Positions 15,188-23,453 are shown, counted from the first letter of the stretch. The stretch is DNA of 36,755 nt from an uncultured Sutterella sp. (GCA_905213905.1 CAJMKD010000023.1:1-36755), one strand, 5' to 3'. Notes: a model not told the origin generated them from the letters alone. Numbers and translations are program-made.

Positions 15188-16150
15188 TCAGGCCTTGGCC
15201 GCCATGAAAAGGCGCAAATTCTTCATATAGAGAACGAAAACGTAGGCGATGACGAGCGTCGCGACGAGCAGCTCGAAGTTGGCAAGCATGCGAAGCTGCG
15301 AAACGTAGGATTCGGTGCCGGGGTATTGCGCGACGAGCCCCGCGGTCTTGTAAAGCGCCGTTGCGCCGATTGCCATCGGGAACGTGAATGCGGCATAGCC
15401 CGGCGAAAACTGCAGGCGCAGCAGACGCCAGAACGAAAAGTAGATCGCAACCGTCATCAGAATGGAAATGCCGAAGAGAAGGGCCGCAATCAGCAGATTG
15501 GGCTCGCTCACGACAGTCAGATAGCCGGCGAGCGAGAGCGAGGCGGGCGCCGCCATGATCGCAATGGTGGGCTTGGCCGCATTGGGCACTTCTTCAAAGA
15601 AGATGAGACGGTAAAGCATCACAGGGAGCATCACCGCGTAGGCGCACATGCCGACGATGAGGAGGACATGCGCGACGGGCAGGAGCGACGCGACGCCCGG
15701 GAAGGTCACGTCCGCGACGATGATGCCTACGGGCGGAACGAACCAGGAGGGCACCATGTTCGGCAGAATCCGCTCCTTGGCGCGGAAATAGACAAAAGCG
15801 GCGAGCGCAAAGAGATGCGCCGTCACCGCCGTGCACCAGAGGCCGACGGCAAATTCCGGGGCAGCGTCGAGGAGCGCGCGGGAAACGACCATCAGCGCCA
15901 TCGCGAAGGTGGGGACGATGCTCCCTGCAACCGGGTGCGCGAGGTCCTTCACAAGCGTGTCGGCATGAAGCAGAAAGCGGATCAAGAGGAGTGCAAGAAG
16001 GCCGCTGGCGATGACGGCCCCGACGATCTGGCCCCACCCGTTGAGCGGGAGCGCGTTTTCCATGCACCAGCCGAGGCTGGCGACGCCGAGCGCGAGGCCT
16101 GCCATCGGCGTCGGGAGGCCGCGAAAGCGGTAGTGTATGGAGCGGAACAT
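15188..16150 (-). CDS. TDT-family (TehA/Mae1-like) transporter
   Basis: A 320-residue inner-membrane protein of the tellurite-resistance/dicarboxylate transporter family. About ten hydrophobic helices are visible, beginning with FRGLPTPMAGLALGVASLGW, whose Pro/Gly-rich first helix is typical of this family. Members move dicarboxylates, sulfite or chloride-like anions passively or with protons; the substrate here cannot be assigned. The gene is divergent from a LysR regulator across a 244-bp AT-rich spacer, the classical arrangement for a regulator controlling a neighbouring transporter. The start at 16150 is preceded by AAGGAA at somewhat long spacing. Confidence 0.88.
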   Translation of the reverse strand: MFRSIHYRFRGLPTPMAGLALGVASLGWCMENALPLNGWGQIVGAVIASGLLALLLIRFLLHADTLVKDLAHPVAGSIVPTFAMALMVVSRALLDAAPEFAVGLWCTAVTAHLFALAAFVYFRAKERILPNMVPSWFVPPVGIIVADVTFPGVASLLPVAHVLLIVGMCAYAVMLPVMLYRLIFFEEVPNAAKPTIAIMAAPASLSLAGYLTVVSEPNLLIAALLFGISILMTVAIYFSFWRLLRLQFSPGYAAFTFPMAIGATALYKTAGLVAQYPGTESYVSQLRMLANFELLVATLVIAYVFVLYMKNLRLFMAAKA

Positions 16151-16219
16151 GTGAGAGAAATTCCTTATTGCCCGTTTTTAAGAAGTCGAGGATTGTAATA
16201 AATAAAATGGGTTGTTCTG

Positions 16220-16248
16220 TTCAGTTTTAATGAATTATTTCGTATAAT
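16220..16248 (+). promoter_or_regulatory. Likely promoter of the LysR gene
   Basis: TTCAGT (16220-16225), a 17-bp spacer and a perfect TATAAT (16243-16248) in an AT-rich stretch. Transcription from here would give a leader of about 140 bases before the LysR ATG, containing the hairpin at 16302-16382. Confidence 0.55.
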
Positions 16249-16301
16249 CCGTTAAGTCAATCTGAATGATTCAAACTAGTTCTTTAGGTTTATCGCGATC
16301 A

Positions 16302-16382
16302 GCAGCGCCGCTTCCCCGATCGGGATGCTTCGGCCTTCGACCGGAAGGCGCAGTCCGGTGCTGAGGGCGCTGCGTCTTTTTT
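16302..16382 (+). promoter_or_regulatory. Structured leader ending in a terminator-like U tract before LysR
   Basis: A closing stem GCAGCGCC (16302-16309) with GGCGCTGC (16366-16373) encloses a palindrome CCCGATCGGG (16315-16324) and a hairpin CCTTC-GACCG-GAAGG (16334-16348). The outer stem is followed by T6 at 16377-16382, only 12 bases before the start codon. This resembles an attenuator or a riboregulator expression platform. I do not recognise a known riboswitch class. It could alternatively terminate a small RNA. Confidence 0.5.
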
Positions 16383-16394
16383 CAGGCACATCCC

Positions 16395-17330
16395 ATGATT
16401 TCCGTCACCATTCGTCAGCTGCAGGTTTTTCTCGCCATTGCCAAGAGCGAAAACATCGGCAATGCCGCCGAGCAGCTTCTTATGAGCAAGAGCGCCGTTT
16501 CCCAGGCGCTCGCCGAATTGGAGACGCGTCTCGGCGTGCAGCTTTTCGACCGCAGCCGCGGCCGCATCTACCTCACGGCCGAAGGGCGCCGTCTGATGCC
16601 GCAGGCCGACGAAATGATCAACCGCGCCAAAGGCATCTCCGAACTCTTCAAGACGGAAAAGAAGTTCAGCCACTTCCATGTCGGCTGCACGCGCACGATC
16701 GGCACCTTCATGATTGCCGACCTGCTGCGGGGCTTCGAGGATGAAAAGGGGTGGCTCCCGACGGCGATGATCGCCAACACGCATACGATTGCCGACCGGC
16801 TGGCGCGATTTGAGCTTGACACGGCGCTGATCGAGGGCCCCGTCACGGATCCCGATCTCGTGACCGAACCCTGGCTTGAGGACGAGATGATCGTGATTGC
16901 GCCCAAAGAGCATCCGCTCACGGGCCGTCCGATTTCCTACGAAGAGCTCGCGCAGGCGCGCTGGATCCTTCGCGAGGAGGGGTCTTCTTCGAGAAACTTC
17001 TTCGACACGCAGCTGCGCCAGAAGCTCACGGTGGCGAACGTGAGCGCCGAGCTCAACAGCTTCGACGCGATTCTTCGCGCGGTCTATCAGGGCCTCGGAC
17101 TCACGTACATTTCCAAGCGCATCCTCACGGATCCCTTCTACGGACGCTTTTTCTCCCGGATTGAGCTCCCGGATCGCTTTCACCGCCAGCTCACTTTCTG
17201 CCACCAGCGCGACAAGTATCTCTCCGACGATGTCCGCGATTGGATGGATCTTTGCCGCCGTTATGCGGCCCGTCAGATGCGGCTTGAAGAAGAACGCACG
17301 GTGCGCGCCTACGGGCTCGACCGGCTCTGA
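16395..17330 (+). CDS. LysR-family transcriptional regulator
   Basis: A 311-residue regulator. The N-terminal winged helix-turn-helix (about 5-64) has the family pattern LQVFLAIAKSENIGNAAEQL and SKSAVSQALAELE. A linker helix and a two-lobed substrate-binding domain (about 93-295) follow, with an HTIADRL and TALIEGP region like the CysB-to-CbbR type effector folds. The last 30 residues are basic and predicted helical. It is divergent from the TDT transporter, which it probably controls in response to the transported anion. The Shine-Dalgarno before the ATG is weak, and the ATG directly follows the terminator-like leader, so expression may be controlled in the leader. Confidence 0.93.
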   Translation: MISVTIRQLQVFLAIAKSENIGNAAEQLLMSKSAVSQALAELETRLGVQLFDRSRGRIYLTAEGRRLMPQADEMINRAKGISELFKTEKKFSHFHVGCTRTIGTFMIADLLRGFEDEKGWLPTAMIANTHTIADRLARFELDTALIEGPVTDPDLVTEPWLEDEMIVIAPKEHPLTGRPISYEELAQARWILREEGSSSRNFFDTQLRQKLTVANVSAELNSFDAILRAVYQGLGLTYISKRILTDPFYGRFFSRIELPDRFHRQLTFCHQRDKYLSDDVRDWMDLCRRYAARQMRLEEERTVRAYGLDRL

Positions 17331-17553
17331 GGCTCTGATTCTGCTTCGCGGCCGGCGAAGCCGCAGCGGCGCGCCGGCAGAATCCGGCAAGAATTGCGGC
17401 GAAAGCGGTTCCCTTGATGCGGCGTCCTGTTCGAAAATCACTGTCAGGCATCGCGTGCTCGGGCGCCTAGGCGCTTGAGATGCTTGCGCTTCAAATCCGC
17501 AAGCGTCTTGCGCGCGATGGCTGCAGTCTTCCAACAGTGTGCCAGGAGCTATT

Positions 17554-18135
17554 ATGGAACACATTAAGTCGGTTAGCGCCGACAAGATCTACCGCATCTT
17601 CAACATTGGCGCAACGTGCATTGTTTCGGCGGAGCATGAGGGCGTCGCCGACGCCATGCCTGCCGCGTGGAATACGTGCCTCGACCTCGTCCCTTGCAAG
17701 GCGGTCGTCGTCATCGACAAAATCCATTTCACGCGCCCGCTGGTTGAAAAGAGCGGCTGCTTTGCGCTTCAGTTCCCGACGGCAGGCGTTGCGCGCGAAA
17801 CCATGTATCTCGGCAGCGTTTCGAAGAACGACAACGCGAAGAAGCTCGAGGAGAGCGGCGCCGAGTTCTTCAAAATGCCCGGCTGCGGCGTGCCGCTCAT
17901 GAAGGGATGCGCTGCGTGGGTGGTCTTCAAGCGCGTTGCGCGTCCTGAAAATGAAAAAGACTTCGATCTCTTCATCGGCGAAGCGGTTGCCGCCTGGGCC
18001 GACGAACGCGTTTTCAAGGACGGCCACTGGCTCTTCGAGACGGCGCCCGAAGAACTGAAGACGCTTCATTACGTCGCTGGCGGTCATTTCTACCGCATCG
18101 GCGAGGCGCTCGACGTGCCTGGCTACGACGAATGA
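17554..18135 (+). CDS. Flavin reductase-like FMN-binding protein
   Basis: A 193-residue cytosolic protein of the flavin reductase-like split-barrel family. Recognisable blocks are NIGATCIVSAEHEGVADAM near the start, a FTRPLVEKSG segment and the ARETMYLGSVSKND stretch. Relatives bind FMN and act as NAD(P)H:flavin oxidoreductases or as partners of reductive enzymes. Several Cys residues (24, 44, 50, 69, 110, 119) are more than usual for the family and may matter in anaerobic redox chemistry. The ATG at 17554 has GGAG upstream. It follows LysR by 223 bp and ends in its own terminator, so it is probably a separate unit. Confidence 0.85.
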   Translation: MEHIKSVSADKIYRIFNIGATCIVSAEHEGVADAMPAAWNTCLDLVPCKAVVVIDKIHFTRPLVEKSGCFALQFPTAGVARETMYLGSVSKNDNAKKLEESGAEFFKMPGCGVPLMKGCAAWVVFKRVARPENEKDFDLFIGEAVAAWADERVFKDGHWLFETAPEELKTLHYVAGGHFYRIGEALDVPGYDE

Positions 18136-18203
18136 CGACGTTTGAAGCGCCGCATCAGGCTTGACGGACTGAAAAACGATTGGCCGGCCTGATCTGATGA
18201 AAG

Positions 18204-18263
18204 AAGCCCGAAAGCTGGAAGCATCGGCAACGGTTCTCTTTCTTGCTTTTCGGGCTTTCTTTT
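18204..18263. terminator. Intrinsic terminator between convergent genes
   Basis: AAGCCCGAAAGC (18204-18215) pairs with GCTTTTCGGGCTT (18245-18257) across a 29-base loop and is followed by TCTTTTG on the plus strand. The minus strand also ends in a T-rich tail, so it may serve both the flavin reductase and the YczE-like gene. Confidence 0.65.
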
Positions 18264-18310
18264 GATGCTCGGGGCTCTTCGCGCTCGCTCGAGGCGTTTC
18301 CGTCGGAAGC

Positions 18311-18946
18311 TCAGTCGACGACGCGGTGCTTCGGAAAGAGGCGTCCCCAGACGATCAGGAAGCGCTTGGCGATCTGTCCGCCCAAAAGCGCGCCGATGAG
18401 CGTGCCTTCGCGCACGCCGATCACTTCGCCGTAGAGAATAAGCGAAATCGTCGCGGCCACGACGACGAGGAAAATGTCGACCCCCATGCGAAGCGTTCCG
18501 AAGGAGCCGCCCCAGCGGCCGAGCACGGCGAGCACCACGCCTTCGAGCGGCAGAATGGCAATGCGCGCAAAGACCATCGAGGCGATCCCGAGGCCGACGC
18601 CGACCGTGCCGAGAAGCACAAAGCCGATGCGCTCAATGTAGGTGTCGGGATTCACGACGGACGTGACGATCATGGCGATGTCGAAGACAAAGCCGAAAAC
18701 CGCGCAGATCGGCAGCTGGCGGATTGCCTTCTGAAAGATCGCCTTCGGGTCGACAATGATCTGAAGGATGAAGAAGAAAAAGTTCGTGAGAAACACGAAA
18801 AGGCCCATCGAGAGGCCTGTGGCATGGTTCAGAACGAGTGCGACGCTGCTCACCGTGCCGGTGCCGAGCTCGGCGTGCGTGGTGGTCGCAATGCCGAGCG
18901 AGAGCATGCAGAGGCCGAAAAAGAAGATGAGCATGCGTTGAACCAT
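18311..18946 (-). CDS. YczE/YitT-like (DUF6198-type) integral membrane protein
   Basis: A 211-residue inner-membrane protein. It opens with RMLIFFFGLCMLSLGIATTTHAELGTG, the family's hallmark first helix and loop, and has five to six hydrophobic helices. No enzymatic residues are evident and the function of the family is unknown. The start at 18946 is fixed by TGGAGGAG nine bases upstream. The reading frame remains open for another 103 codons upstream (to a TTG at 19255), but that stretch overlaps a hairpin-rich leader and lacks a ribosome site, so I exclude it. A sigma-70-like promoter at 19267-19295 gives a leader of about 310 bases. Confidence 0.82.
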   Translation of the reverse strand: MVQRMLIFFFGLCMLSLGIATTTHAELGTGTVSSVALVLNHATGLSMGLFVFLTNFFFFILQIIVDPKAIFQKAIRQLPICAVFGFVFDIAMIVTSVVNPDTYIERIGFVLLGTVGVGLGIASMVFARIAILPLEGVVLAVLGRWGGSFGTLRMGVDIFLVVVAATISLILYGEVIGVREGTLIGALLGGQIAKRFLIVWGRLFPKHRVVD

Positions 18947-19115
18947 CGGGTACTCCTCCAGAAAACGAGAGAAAAAACACCCCCAGCCCGGCCATGCGGC
19001 GGCAGCCGGGACGGGAAGGACAATCAAAACTTGCGGATGGGCCGGGCGGGCGGCAGGCGAAACGCCGCGGCTCAGGGTGCCGAGGCGCCTGTCAAGTGAG
19101 TCCGGTCCGACAGAA

Positions 19116-19147
19116 CAAAAAGCGCTCGAGCAAATCGCCTGAGCGCT
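19116..19147 (-). terminator. Terminator-like hairpin inside the YczE-like gene's leader
   Basis: Minus-strand AGCGCTC (19141-19147) pairs with GAGCGCT (19121-19127), followed by TTTTTG. It lies about 115 bases downstream of the predicted transcription start and 170 bases before the ATG. It could be an attenuator, or the terminator of the GntR transcript ending at 19337. The rest of the 390-bp spacer holds several other GC-rich hairpins, for example CCGCT/AGCGG, but no gene. Confidence 0.5.
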
Positions 19148-19266
19148 GAAGTCTGCCGTCTGCGCGTCTATAGCGGCGCGTGAAGACGAGAGAAAACCGC
19201 CTTGTGCAGCAATGGCGGAACCCGCTGAGATAGCGGCGCCTGTGCTGACGGGCAAAGCGTCATAAG

Positions 19267-19295
19267 AAAATAATGATTTGGAAGACGTTAGTCAA
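19267..19295 (-). promoter_or_regulatory. Sigma-70-like promoter of the YczE-like gene
   Basis: On the minus strand TTGACT (19290-19295), a 17-bp spacer and TATTTT (19267-19272). This is the best -35/-10 pair in the window. Confidence 0.6.
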
Positions 19296-19336
19296 ATGAC
19301 GACAGGGCGGAATTCATCGCGGGAAGGCCTTCCGGA

Positions 19337-20074
19337 TCATGATCCGTCGATTCGAACGTTGAGGTTGAAGGCATAACGATCGGCCGGGTGGTAGGAAACG
19401 GTGATCAGAAGAATGCGCTTTCTCTCGCTCACATATTGCCGATAAATCCGAAGGGCAGGGGACCCCGCCGGCGCTTCGAGGTTCTTGGCGGCTTCTTCGC
19501 CGAGCGTCGTCGCTTCAATCGTCTGGCGGACTTCTGTGCAATGCTCCCGAAAGCGCGAGCAAATCAATTCGATCATGAGTTCGTCCGGGTTTTCGCGGGC
19601 GAGCGCAACAAGGCTGCGCCACTCCGGACGGACGTATTCGGTGGTCCAGGCGATCGGCGGATCATGCGGCGTTTCGCCGAGGCGCACCATCGAAAAGCGA
19701 AGCATTGTTTCGCCGGGGGGCACCCGGATTTTTTCAGCAAGTGCTTTGCTCACGACGACTTCGCCTGAGGAGAGCAGCTTGCGGGGATTTTTCGAAGCCA
19801 GCCGGTCGAGGTCAGAGAGGCTCGAAATCTGTTCGCTCACGCTCGAGAGCCGTCGGCTGGCGATGACGCGGGTGCCGACGTGCGGCGTGCGCCGAATGAG
19901 GCCGGCGCGCTCGAGCTTTTCGAGCGCGGCGCGAATGGTGTGCCGAGAAAGGCCGGTTTCCTTGACGAGGTCGATTTCTTTGGGCAGGTAGCTGCCCACA
20001 GGATATCGGCCTGTGCTGATTGCGCGAGCGAGCTTACGGGCAAGCTCTTCGTAGAGAAGCGGACGGTTCACCAT
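19337..20074 (-). CDS. GntR/HutC-family regulator with UTRA domain
   Basis: A 245-residue repressor-type regulator. The winged helix-turn-helix (about 5-70) reads PLLYEELARKLARAISTG, SYLPKEIDLVKETGLSRHTIRAALEKLE and ends in GTRV. A UTRA effector-binding domain fills about 95-240. HutC-type regulators usually sense a pathway substrate and repress the adjacent operon. The start is uncertain: I use the ATG at 20074 because the domain begins a few residues later. An upstream in-frame ATG at 20137 would add 21 residues and neither has a clear ribosome site. It follows the DASS transporter by about 130 bp on the same strand. Confidence 0.9.
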   Translation of the reverse strand: MVNRPLLYEELARKLARAISTGRYPVGSYLPKEIDLVKETGLSRHTIRAALEKLERAGLIRRTPHVGTRVIASRRLSSVSEQISSLSDLDRLASKNPRKLLSSGEVVVSKALAEKIRVPPGETMLRFSMVRLGETPHDPPIAWTTEYVRPEWRSLVALARENPDELMIELICSRFREHCTEVRQTIEATTLGEEAAKNLEAPAGSPALRIYRQYVSERKRILLITVSYHPADRYAFNLNVRIDGS

Positions 20075-20204
20075 GGCAATGCCGGCGCGGAGGCCGGAAA
20101 TGAAAACGAAAAAGCGCTCGAAGGCCCGATCCCTCATTGCTCGGAAGATGAAGGACGGGCCCTGGGCGCACTCAAAAGAGCGGCGTTAAGCTGCAGCGGG
20201 CTTT

Positions 20205-21611
20205 TTAGTAGAGGCCGATGGCCTTCCACCAGAGCATGCCGGTCGAGAAGACGATGAGCACGCAGGTCGTCACGATGCAGAAGTTGATCTTATAAAAGCG
20301 CGGGCGTTCGAAGTAGCCCTGGCCGAAATAGATCGGCCCCGGACCGCCGGCGTATTCCGTGATGCCCCACATGAAGTTCGAGAAGATCGCAAAGCAGATC
20401 GCCACCATCGTGGCCGGCGCGCCGGCAGCAATCGCAACGGAAGCGAAAGGCACGTACATGGCGGCGACGTGGCCCGAAGCGGTCGCAAAGACGTAATGCA
20501 GGTAGATGTAGGCGAAGCCGAGGATGATGAAGGTCGTCATCCAGTCGAAGCCCCCGAGCGATGCGGCAAAGCCAACCGTCATCCATTTGATGAAGCCGAG
20601 CTTCGTGAGGCCGGTGGCAAGCGAAATGATCGCGCCGAACCAGACGACCGTGTCCCACGCAGCCTTGTCGTTGAGAACATCCTTCCAGGCAACGGCGCCC
20701 GTGATGAAGAGGAAGGCGACGAGGCCGAGGCCGATCGCGTTGGCGTCAAGCCCGGTGATGAGGCAGGTGCCCCAGCCGACGAGCGCAATCACGAAGCCCG
20801 TGAGGACCAGTTTTTCCTGCTTGGTCATCGGACCCATTTTCGCGAGTTCATCGCGGCCCATGACCTTCGCTTCAGGCGTGCGCTTCAGTTCCGGATTCAT
20901 GAAGCGGAACGTGAGGAGCGGCATCACGATGAAGCAGATCATGCTCGGGACGACGGCGGCGAGGAACCATTCGCCCCAGGTGAGGTTGACGCCGAGGCCT
21001 TCCTTGGCGAGCGTCGCGCAGAGCGGGTTGGCTGCCATGCCGGTGAGGAACATGGCGCCCGTGATCGGCGTGAACTGGAAGCACGTCATGATGAGGAAGT
21101 CGCCGATGCGCTTGCCCGTCGGGCCAGGCGCGGAGCCGAGCACCTGGTTGATGGATTTCGCAACCGGCAGAATGATGCCGCCCGAGCGTGCGGTCACGCT
21201 CGGCATGGCAGGCGCCATCACGAGGTCGGCAATGCCGAGCGAATAGGCGACGCCCAAGGAGGAGCCGCCGAAAAGGCTCAGCGTTTTGTAGGCAATGCGG
21301 CGGCCGAGCCCCGACTGGACGAAGCCGAGCGAGAGGACATAGGCCGAGAAGATCATCCAGACGGTGCCGGATGAAAAGCCTTTGAGCACGTCGGCCAAAG
21401 GCAGCGTCTTCGTGAAGTAGGTGAGAGCGAGCGCGATGAACATCACTGCGCCCGACGCAATGGGCGAAGAAAGAATGCCCGCGATGGTCGCGGCGAAGAT
21501 CGCGAACATGTGCCAGGCCTCCGGCTTGAGGCCTTCAGGCGTCGGCATCAGCCAGATGACGACGAGGACGGCGAGCGGCACCGCCCAGCGGATCAGTTTT
21601 TCTTTGTTCAT
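20205..21611 (-). CDS. DASS-family anion (di/tricarboxylate) transporter
   Basis: A 468-residue inner-membrane carrier of the divalent anion:sodium symporter family, in the branch with CitT/TtdT and plastid malate/2-oxoglutarate carriers. About 11-12 helices are visible. The two family substrate-clamp regions appear as the SVTARSGGIILPVAKSI stretch (with T/R/S contacts) and the PFASVAIAAGAP to SNFMWGITEYAGGPGPIYFG stretch near the C-terminus. Di- or tricarboxylate antiport or sodium symport is likely. It lies between a superfamily lyase, which could release or use fumarate-like acids, and a HutC-type regulator, suggesting uptake of the lyase substrate. The start MNKEKLIRW is conventional. Confidence 0.92.
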   Translation of the reverse strand: MNKEKLIRWAVPLAVLVVIWLMPTPEGLKPEAWHMFAIFAATIAGILSSPIASGAVMFIALALTYFTKTLPLADVLKGFSSGTVWMIFSAYVLSLGFVQSGLGRRIAYKTLSLFGGSSLGVAYSLGIADLVMAPAMPSVTARSGGIILPVAKSINQVLGSAPGPTGKRIGDFLIMTCFQFTPITGAMFLTGMAANPLCATLAKEGLGVNLTWGEWFLAAVVPSMICFIVMPLLTFRFMNPELKRTPEAKVMGRDELAKMGPMTKQEKLVLTGFVIALVGWGTCLITGLDANAIGLGLVAFLFITGAVAWKDVLNDKAAWDTVVWFGAIISLATGLTKLGFIKWMTVGFAASLGGFDWMTTFIILGFAYIYLHYVFATASGHVAAMYVPFASVAIAAGAPATMVAICFAIFSNFMWGITEYAGGPGPIYFGQGYFERPRFYKINFCIVTTCVLIVFSTGMLWWKAIGLY

Positions 21612-21634
21612 GACTGAAGGGTGTGCATTTTTGT

Positions 21635-21681
21635 GGCGCGCATAGCGCCTATGGCGCGGCGCCGATTGGGTTCGGCGCCGC
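21635..21681 (-). repeat. Two intercistronic hairpins between lyase and DASS genes
   Basis: A perfect 10-bp stem GCGGCGCCGA/TCGGCGCCGC with a 6-base loop lies at 21656-21681. A shorter GGCGC/GCGCC stem lies at 21635-21649. No T run follows on the minus strand, so neither is an intrinsic terminator. They may stabilise or separate the lyase and transporter mRNA segments. Confidence 0.65.
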
Positions 21682-21727
21682 GGGTCTTGCTGTCAGCCGG
21701 CCGGCTTGGCGTCGGCCCGGCGCCGTC

Positions 21728-23083
21728 TTAGGCGACGGTCTTTTCCCACTTCGCAACGACGCGGTCGACGAATTCGGGCGCGAGGCCGATGTAGGTGTGC
21801 GGGTTGAGCATGTGGTCGATTTCGTCTTCGGTGAAGGCTTCCTCGACGGCAGGCGTCCTCATGAGAACGTCCTTGAGCGGAATTTCCTTTTCGTAGGCTT
21901 CCATGCAGCTCTTGTAGACAATCTCGTGGGCCGTGAGGCGGCCGAGCTTGGCGGCAAGGTGCATCATCACGCATTCGCTCATCATGAGGCCCTTCTGCGC
22001 GAAGAGGTTGCGCTCCATGTGCTTCGGGTAGACGATGAGGTTCTTGAGGATGTTCTTCGCCTTTTCGAGCGCGCAGCCGAACATCTGGCAGGTGCGGGGG
22101 ATGGCTTCCCATTCGGAGATGAAGCAGCCCCAGTCGCGTTCGTTTTCGCTCACCATGGATTCCACCACGACCGGCGCGGCGCTGCGGACATTGCGGCAAA
22201 GCGCAAGGACGTTTTCAAGAACGGCCGGATTGCGCTTGTGCGGCATGGTGGAGCTGCCGACCTTGCCCATGAAGAACGGCTCTTCGAGTTCGAGGATTTC
22301 CGTGCGCTGCAGCGTGAAGATTTCGTGCATGATGCGACCGAGGGTGCCGGCGCAGAGCGCGATCACGCTCGTGAATTCGGCCTGATTGTCGCGGGCGACG
22401 TGCCAGGCGATCGTCGGCACCTTGAGGCCGAGGATTTCCATCATGCGCTTTTGCGTTTCAAGGCCTTTTTCAGGCTGCGAGGCGAGGGTGCCGACGGCGC
22501 CCGCCATTTCGCCCACGAAGACGCGGTCGGCCATTTCTTCGAGACGTTCGATGTCGCGGCCGAGTTCGTCGGCCCAGACGGCGGCCTTGTAGCCGAACGT
22601 GATCGGGATGGCGTGCACGACGTGCGTGCGGCCGGCCATGACGGTGTGCGCGTGCTTCTTGGCGAGATCAAGGCAGTAGCCGAGGCAGAGCTTCATGTCG
22701 CGCAGGATGATCTTGTAGGCATCGCGCTGCATGAGAACGAGGCCCGTGTCGTAGATGTCCTGGCTCGTGGCGCCCCAGTGCACGAATTCGCCAGCGCGAT
22801 CCGGCAGCACCGCCTTGAAGGCGCGCAGCAGCGGCACGATCGTGATCGAGCTCTTGATGTATTCGCCGATCGAATCGATGTCGAGAAGATCGGCCTTGGC
22901 GTACTTGTTGATGATGTCAGCCTTTTCCTTCGGGATGACGCCGAGTTCGCCCTGCGCCTGCGCGAGCGCGGCTTCGGTGTCAAGCCACTTCTGCACCCAG
23001 GCCTTTTCGGAAAAGACTTCGCGCATCTCTTCGGTGCTGAACATGCTCGCGAAAATGCGGCTTTCAAGAACGGTGGAAGACAT
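21728..23083 (-). CDS. Fumarase/aspartase-superfamily lyase (PurB/PcaB-like)
   Basis: A 451-residue cytosolic lyase of the superfamily that eliminates or adds across fumarate-like double bonds (adenylosuccinate lyase, 3-carboxymuconate cycloisomerase, aspartase). Active-site regions are clear: HWGATSQDIYDT (102-113), GRTH with His154, and the signature GSSTMPHKRNP (276-286) carrying the catalytic Ser. It resembles the PcaB/PurB branch, yet no beta-ketoadipate or purine genes adjoin it. The neighbours are a dicarboxylate transporter and a HutC-type regulator, so a catabolic lyase releasing fumarate from an imported N- or C-substituted succinate is plausible. The ATG at 23083 has AGGAG upstream. 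Confidence 0.9.
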   Translation of the reverse strand: MSSTVLESRIFASMFSTEEMREVFSEKAWVQKWLDTEAALAQAQGELGVIPKEKADIINKYAKADLLDIDSIGEYIKSSITIVPLLRAFKAVLPDRAGEFVHWGATSQDIYDTGLVLMQRDAYKIILRDMKLCLGYCLDLAKKHAHTVMAGRTHVVHAIPITFGYKAAVWADELGRDIERLEEMADRVFVGEMAGAVGTLASQPEKGLETQKRMMEILGLKVPTIAWHVARDNQAEFTSVIALCAGTLGRIMHEIFTLQRTEILELEEPFFMGKVGSSTMPHKRNPAVLENVLALCRNVRSAAPVVVESMVSENERDWGCFISEWEAIPRTCQMFGCALEKAKNILKNLIVYPKHMERNLFAQKGLMMSECVMMHLAAKLGRLTAHEIVYKSCMEAYEKEIPLKDVLMRTPAVEEAFTEDEIDHMLNPHTYIGLAPEFVDRVVAKWEKTVA

Positions 23084-23298
23084 TGTGATTCTCCTCTTTG
23101 GGGCAGCGCGGAATGCGTCTGCCGTTCGTGTCGGTAAATGAAGTCGAACCGCTGCGCCCGGGACTTCGGCGGAGCCTTTCAACGGGCGGCTTGCTTTTCG
23201 GTTGGAAGCATTCTTTCCGATCGGAGAAAACGTCGTCGGACTCTCTTCTTTTGTCTTGCCGCGTCAGCAGTCTTTTTCCTCGATTCAGAATTGAAAAC

Positions 23299-23327
23299 AC
23301 AGAAAAATCAATTGGTTATTTTTCTGT
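23299..23327. promoter_or_regulatory. Perfect 10-bp inverted repeat upstream of the lyase operon
   Basis: ACAGAAAAAT (23299-23308) and ATTTTTCTGT (23318-23327) are exact mirror images around a 9-bp spacer that itself contains CAATTG. It lies about 216 bp upstream of the lyase ATG in an AT-rich island of otherwise GC-rich DNA, as expected for an operator. The 507-bp spacer 23084-23590 also holds the dyad at 23427 and the C69 terminator, and no gene. Confidence 0.6.
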
Positions 23328-23426
23328 TCGGTGGTCGTTCTGCGTCCTCAGCGACCATACATATGGCGTTTGGCCGAAAATGCAGGGATTCTGTGGCGGC
23401 TGAGCGAGGCGTCATGTTCAATAAAT

Positions 23427-23453
23427 ACCGTACAAATGGGGAATATGTACGGT
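23427..23453. promoter_or_regulatory. Inverted repeat ACCGTACA-N11-TGTACGGT
   Basis: Perfect 8-bp arms at 23427-23434 and 23446-23453, whose centres are 19 bp apart (nearly two helical turns). A second candidate operator in the same upstream region, 344 bp from the lyase start. The HutC-type regulator downstream in the operon is one candidate ligand for either dyad. Confidence 0.5.

Noticed and set aside
18947..19255. A 103-codon N-terminal extension of the YczE-like gene
   Set aside because: It begins with TTG without a ribosome site, contains hairpins and a T run, and the family start follows TGGAGGAG at 18946.
21623..23137. A 504-codon plus-strand open frame opposite the lyase
   Set aside because: Same compositional signature (His/Val/Ala/Asp-rich) and complete overlap with a lyase carrying intact signature motifs.
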